Below are positions 58,440 through 64,000 of a stretch of 64,000 nt of DNA, in pieces. The notes under the pieces were generated by a model. It was not told the DNA's origin. It worked only from the letters and a program-made list of their open reading frames with translations, and did not search any database. The position numbers and the translations under genes are program-made. The DNA comes from Dryomyza anilis. Lineage: Eukaryota; Arthropoda; Insecta; Diptera; Dryomyzidae. Where the stretch lies: NCBI GenBank assembly GCA_951804985.1, contig OX638131.1, positions 102,754,464-102,818,463 on the forward strand. The letters run 5' to 3'. Within the stretch, counting starts at the first letter, position 1. The number at the start of each line of letters is the position of its first letter.

Positions 58440-60275
58440 TATCACTAACAATTAAAATTTTCTGTAAAAATTCAATTTTCTTCACAAAAAATTCAATTTT
58501 TCTCTAAAAATTCAATTTTCTTCACAAAAAATTCAATTTTTCACTAAAAATTTTTCACAATATATGAAATTTTTCACTCAAAATTCAATTTTTCAGTAAA
58601 AATTCAATTTTACACTAAAAATTCAATTTTTCACTAAAAATTCAATTTTTCACTAAAAATTCAATTTTTCACTAAAAATTAAAATTTTCACTAAAAGTTA
58701 AATTTTTCACTAAAAATTCTATTTTTCACTAAAAATTCAATTTTTCACTAAAAATTCAATTTTTCACTATATATGAATTTTTTCACTAAAAATTCAATTT
58801 TTCACTAAAATTTCAATTTTTCACTAAAAATTCAATTTTTCACTATATATGAATTTTTTCACTAAAAATTCAATTTTTCACTATATATGAATTTTTTCAC
58901 TAAAAATTCAATTTTTCACTAAAAATTCAATTTTTCACTAAAAATTCAATTTTTCACTAAAAATTCAATTTTTCACTAAAAATTCAATTTTTCACTAAAA
59001 ATTCAATTTTTCACTAAAAATTCAATTTTTCACTAAAAATTCAATTTTTCACTAAAAATTCAATTTTTCACTAAAAATTCAATTTTTCACTAAAAATTCA
59101 ATTTTTCACTAAAAATTCAATTTTTCACTAAAAATTCAATTTTTCACTATATATGAATTTTTTCACTAAAAATTCAATTTTTCACTATATATGAATTTTT
59201 TCACTAAAAATTCAATTTTTCACTAAAATTTCAATTTTTCACTAAAAATTCAATTTTTCACTATATATGAATTTTTTCACTAAAAATTCAATTTTTCACT
59301 ATATATGAATTTTTTCACTAAAAATTCAATTTTTCACTAAAAATTCAATTTTTCACTAAAAATTCAATTTTTCACTAAAAATTCAATTTTTCAATAAAAA
59401 TTCAATTTTTCACTAAAAATTAAATTTTTCACTAAAAATTAAATTTTTCACTAAAAATTAAATTTTTCACTAAAAATTCAATTTTTCACTAAAAATTCAA
59501 TTTTTCACTAAAAATTCAATTTTTGCACTTAAAATTCAATTATTCACTACAATTTCAATTTTTCACTAAAAATTCAATTTTTCACTAAAAATTCAATTTT
59601 TCACTAAAAAAATCCAATTTTTCACTAAAAATTCAATTTTTCACTAAAAATTCAATTTTTCACTAAAAATTCAATTTTTCACTAAAAATTCAATTTTTCA
59701 CTAAAAATTCAATTTTTCACTAAAAATTCAATTTTTCACTAAAATTTCTATTTTTCACTAAAAATTCAATTTTTCACTATATATGAATTTTTTCACTAAA
59801 AATTCAATTTTTCACTAAAAATTCAATTTTTCACTAAAAATTCAATTTTTCACTATATATGAATTTTTTCACTAAAAATTCAATTTTTCACTAAAAATTC
59901 AATTTTTCAGCAAAAATTCAATTTTTCACTAAAAAATTCAATTTTTTACTAAAAATTCAATTATTCACTAAAAATTCAATTATTCACTAAAAATTAAATT
60001 TTTCACTAAAATTAAATATTTCACTAAAAATTAAATTTTTCACTAAAAATTCAATTTTTCACTAAAAATTCAATTTTGCACTAAAAATTCAATTTTTCAC
60101 TAAAAATTCAATTTTTCACTAAAAATTCAATTTTTCACTATATATGAAATTTCTCACTAAAAATTCAAATTTTCACTAAGAATTCCATTTCATTAAAAAT
60201 TTAATTTTTCACTACTAAATTCATTTTATCACTTTAAATTCTAATTTTAACTAAAAATTGAAAATTTAATTTTAA
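58440..60275 (+). repeat. 19-bp minisatellite array 5 (most homogeneous)
   Basis: Long runs of identical ACTAAAAATTCAATTTTTC units. The variant unit CACTATATATGAATTTTTTC occurs at 58765, 58841 and 58879 and again with the same spacing (76 and 38 bp) at 59183, 59259 and 59297, so a 418-bp block (22 units) was duplicated. More scattered variants follow to 60275. Confidence 0.96.
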
Positions 60276-61993
60276 AATTCTGCTTGATAGTATTATTGAC
60301 TTTTATAATATTCAGCATATAGCCGATTGTTCCACTGCACAGTGACAACATTTACAGCTCATCGTCGCCGTCGTCGTCTTCATCATTGAGCGCAGATTTA
60401 ATCTTGCATACTTTGGATTCGATTACTTGCTGCAGCGACGTGACTTGAATTGTCGCACGCGACCCAACTGACAATTTGAATTCGAAATCAAGAACACTTT
60501 TGCTTTAGCATCAAAAAATAGCAACGAACGCAACAACAACTTCAAATTAAACCTGCCAATGTCCATTCTAAATTTTGTTTTTCTGTTATATCCCAGCTAA
60601 AATTTTACGTTAACTGTTTAATGTGCATTTGAGAAAATTTGCGAAAATTAATTTTATTTTACATTTTAATATCCGCTATTCAATAATAGAATAATTTTGC
60701 AAAATTGTCTATTTAATGTTCACATAAATCATTTTAATTAAGGCAATTTTATTAAGAAATGATTTTAGATGTTTGCTTTAAAATAACTTGGAATTGTTAC
60801 TATTATTACTAAAAGAAAATATTTGTATATGGAACATTTAGGTAATGGTCATTTGAAGTGATTATAAAAGTAAAGTTTTTATAAAGTTAAAATTCATTTG
60901 TTTAAAATAAATTCGAAATTGATAAAATCAATGACTTGAAATCAAAATAAATATTTATTTCTATTCCTTTTTTATATAATACTTCTGGATAATAAATAAA
61001 ATCATTCGACATTATCTCTAGTAGAAATTATAATTTAATTTTTTACCTTGTCCTAACACCACCAGTTACATCCAACAAGAGTCATTAAAATATTTCCGAC
61101 AAACATAAAAAATAAATTAAAGTTTGTTTAAATCTTACAACTGGTTATCAAGTTTTGTTGAAATTGAATAGACTATTTGCAGCAAATTTTGGAGATGAGC
61201 ATACAATAGACAACATTTTTAAAAAATTATCTCTGTGTGCTTAAAATCATTTAAAATGGGGGTGCCTATAAAATTTCGTTGCTCAGCCAACATTTTTTGG
61301 AACGGTAGAGCCAACTATTATAATGATTATAAATGTTAGAAGAATCAATTTTTTGATTTTTATATATCAATATGTATCCGTACGCAATCATTTCAATAAA
61401 TAGAATTTATATTTGTACGATCAAGATCAAAATTAGGAATTTTGTATTTCAAGATGTATCATATTTCAACTGATTGTATCATCAGAAATAAACCGGAGAA
61501 CCAAAACCGATATATGCGATTTGGTGTGATATTCCAGTTCTAAAGGGTTGAAAAACTGTAAGCTATTTATTAGCAATTTATGAATTCAATTAACTTATAA
61601 TTAATTTGCGATACATAAATTTTGATATTTTTTGTATGTTAGAATTTAAAAAAAAAAATCAGAACAAATAATCTTTATTAATAAAAAATAAAACTTTTAC
61701 TGTATAACCTCGATATATATAAGAACAAAAACAGCGAAATCGTTCTAAATAGATGCATGTTTCATGATATTTAATGATATTCTCCGAACTTAAAAATTGA
61801 ACTGCAAAAAAGGTAATAGAAAGCATAGACTTCTAGATCTAGTTTGATATACAATATATATACTTTTATTTAATTATGTAAATCATAGATTTTTATGCAA
61901 TAGTGTATGGTTTTGTTGGGTATTTCTATCTACTAAAGACAAAACCAAAAAGGCGAATTCGAAAAATTGAAAAATCTTGTCATGAATTTTTCA
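60276..61993. other. Intergenic DNA, GC-richer at 60300-60560
   Basis: 60360-60480 contains CGTCGCCGTCGTCGTC and TGCTGCAGCGACGTGACTTG, without a long frame. The remainder is AT-rich. An isolated CTCTAGTAGAAATTA near 61016 resembles one end of the CCTAGTAGAAAT MITEs, but no second end was found. Confidence 0.4.
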
Positions 61994-62736
61994 TTTTTAT
62001 ACCCTACACCTATGAGGTACAGGGTATATTAACTATGTGCATATATTGTAACGCCCCTTAGGAGGCGTGTCCGGTATGGAAAAGTATATATATTCTTGAT
62101 CATCATCACTACCCGAGTCCGTTTAGCCATGTCCGTCTGTATGTCTGTCTGTCCGTCTTGCTGTCCGAATACAGAATAACTTGAGAAATACTGATCAGAA
62201 TGCGATGAAATTTCGTCTCAATATACTTTAGCCAAAAGTAGGAACTGAGTTTGAAAATGAGCCAAATTGGTCCACGGACACGCTCACCTCCCATACAAGT
62301 CACTTTTATATAACTCTTTCGGAACTAATAACTCGAAAAGTATTCAAGGTATAATTATAAAATTTAAAAAGTATTATTATAATTCACTTAAAAATATGTG
62401 GTCCAAAAATGGGCGTGATACGCCCACTTTTTTTTCATAATTTGATCCGTAAATTATTAAAATCAAATCTATGAAATATTATCCTTTCAAAATTTTAAAT
62501 ATAGGCGTGGTCCGCCCAATTATATTTTTCAATTTTTTTTTTAGTTTTTTATACTTTATATAAATTTTTTAAATTATGGGGATATAAGACGTAAATTTCT
62601 AATATATGAATAATATTCTGAGGGTTAATATCCCCACCAAAGGTGTAGGGTATTCCATAGTCGGGCCCGACCGACTATAAAAATCCGCCCCATGTGACCG
62701 AACTTACCCATGTGACCTAACTTTCCCAACTCGTTT
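61994..62736 (+). mobile_element. Dispersed repeat family R, copy 3
   Basis: Landmarks as in copy 1: TATACCCTACACCTATGAGG, TAACGCCCCTTAGGAGGCGT, GAGAAATACTGATCAGAATG, TCGGGCCCGACCGACTATAA, and end CCCAACTCG. The microsatellite is short here (about 62132-62156). About 20-30 bp deleted near 62434 relative to the others. Confidence 0.86.
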
Positions 62737-62750
62737 TGCCATAACTTTTT

Positions 62751-62890
62751 ACTACCCAGTCTGCCATGTCTCGGAGACCTTCGATGTCTGGAAGCTTTCT
62801 CGAATAACTTCGATAAAAAAGTTCGCCTCGTTGCATTCTCGATTCTAATTTTTAAAAATTTTCGTACATTCAAATTTTTTGACAAGATAA
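62751..62890 (-). mobile_element. Truncated CCCAGT-end MITE
   Basis: CTACCCAGTCTGCCATGTCT matches the end of the 23124-23520 element, followed by GAAGCTTTCTCGAATAACTT and CTCGATTCTAATTTTTAAAA. The remainder of the element is missing. Confidence 0.75.
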
Positions 62891-63431
62891 TAAAGATAAA
62901 TTTTTTGACCAAAATAACAAAAAATATTAAAGAATGATAATATTTACTAATTTTTAAAGATCTTCAAACTTTATAATTTGAGTTCCCAACATTTTTAAAA
63001 ATGCACATTCGCACCTTTGGCATGTCAGTGATGAAAGTACATCTTTAAATTTATAGTATTGCGTTTGATTTGTCAGGACTTGTGTCGAATCTTTCCGAAT
63101 TTAATTGCGTTTATTTTAAAATATTGGCTACAGTATTCTCTATGAAATACAAAAGAACTAAAATCGAAAAATCAATTTAATAAGAACTTAAAGTCCAAAA
63201 TATACAGAAAAACACGAGAATGGAAATTTTTTTCGTTTTACGTAATAAATCAATAACTTTACGAAATATCATAAGACTTGGTATGCAGTCTGGAACCGAA
63301 TGTAAAAGTCCATCGAAAACTCATACTTAGATCGCATGCAGTGTAAGTTATCTGTTCCCCATGGGGATACTAGTACTAGACTAGGTACGTGACATGTACC
63401 TCGGAGATAGAGAGCCAGTTATATTTCTGTA
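62891..63431. other. AT-rich intergenic DNA, nothing identified
   Basis: No coding frame or repeat seen. Confidence 0.45.
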
Positions 63432-64000
63432 CTAGCTGGACCCGTGCACGACTCGTGCCAAGCGATTTTCCCGGTAGAAATCTTCCCGTTGAACTCATCC
63501 CGGTAGAATTCTTCCCGGAAGAAATCTTCCCGTAGAACTCATCCCGGTAGAATTGTTCCCGGTAGAATTCTTTCCCGTAGAATTCTTCCCCGTAGAGATT
63601 TGATGTGGTGAGTTTCAGTGTGGTGAGTTTAGATGAGGTGAATTTTGGTGTGGTGAATTTTAGTGTGGTAAGTTTTAGTGTGGTGAGTTTTAGAGTGGTG
63701 AGTTTTAGTGTGGTGAGTTTTACTGTGGTGAGTTTTAGAGTGGTGAGTTTTAGTGTGGTGAGTTTTAGTGTGGTGAGTTTCATTATGGTGAGTTTTAATG
63801 TGGTGTGGTTGCTTTTGTATATTTTTTTTTTGTATTTGTGTTTTTTGTTTCATCTTCTTAGCTTGTGTATGTGCCGAGTTATGTCGTTTTGAAAGTTTAG
63901 GTTGTATGGGAGGTGCCACGCCCCTTTGTCCAATCCCGCCCATATATAGCCTATGACACCCTCCGGACTCCATAGTATCCTGGTGCAACATTTCAGTTAA
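63432..64000 (-). mobile_element. Non-autonomous Helitron, copy 3 (runs off the window)
   Basis: On the minus strand it ends in CTAG (63432-63435) with the hairpin GCACGACTCGTGC at 63446-63458. It shares the CCCGGTAGAATTCTTCCCGG-type repeat (63468-63600) and the 15-bp minisatellite (63603-63812, about 14 units). The leader continues to the window end (CTATGACACCCTCCGGACTC). The 120-135-codon frames on both strands are periodic artefacts of the 15-bp unit. Confidence 0.9.

Noticed and set aside
61016..61060. Further CTAGTAGAAATT MITE
   Set aside because: Only one end found; no inverted partner within 1 kb.

Overview
This window is AT-rich, gene-poor DNA from a dipteran, most likely a schizophoran or calyptrate fly. 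The basis for that is: a TATA plus Initiator core promoter of the fly type (TCAGTT); opa-like CAG/CAA/GTT runs; dispersed repeats carrying the fly-typical stretch around 'AGTATATATATTCTTGATCA' followed by GTCTGTC runs; a tRNA-derived SINE; Tc1 and DD41D mariner-like elements; and Helitrons with AT target sites. I cannot name the genus from the sequence.

Only one convincing intact protein-coding gene is visible: a single-exon gene at 11459-12850 for a secreted protein of 463 residues, with a good TATA/Inr promoter (TATAAA at 11402, Inr at 11432) placed so that translation starts at 11459 rather than at the in-frame upstream ATG at 11363. Its upstream flank (about 10787-11357, minus a 106-bp MITE) is duplicated 5 kb away at 16019-16508 without any coding sequence, and that copy is bracketed by 28-bp direct repeats. 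A possible isolated exon of an unknown gene lies at 45186-45267, and a GC-richer block at 57480-58320 could be a promoter/5' exon region. Both are low confidence.

The rest is repeats. (1) A 19-bp minisatellite (ACTAAAAATTCAATTTTTC) forms five large arrays in both orientations (about 7.29-8.19, 18.19-20.66, 29.11-31.81, 49.87-51.40 and 58.44-60.27 kb). (2) Other satellites: an 8-bp TCAATAAA array with higher-order structure (46.37-48.05 kb), an A/B-alternating ~180-bp satellite (26.4-27.7 kb), a 41-bp array arranged as an inverted repeat (5.57-6.54 kb), and a ~570-bp higher-order satellite (43.0-44.8 kb) studded with perfect heat-shock-element motifs. (3) Transposons: a dead Tc1-like element with TIRs and TA target sites (2650-3896), a dead DD41D mariner-like element (40825-42089) with a related fold-back derivative (9884-10222), three Helitrons of one family (30395-31568, 37306-39027, 63432-end), six copies of a tRNA-derived SINE (five with target-site duplications), a solo LTR (33988-34512), four copies of a dispersed ~0.7-0.85 kb repeat, and several MITE families, many nested in one another.

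No prokaryote-like operon, CRISPR array or defence system is present. The most interesting candidate for something undescribed is the heat-shock-element satellite at 43-44.8 kb: nine perfect GAAnnTTCnnGAA sites plus six one-mismatch sites in 1.6 kb. Next is the duplicated promoter-flank segment of the secreted-protein gene.
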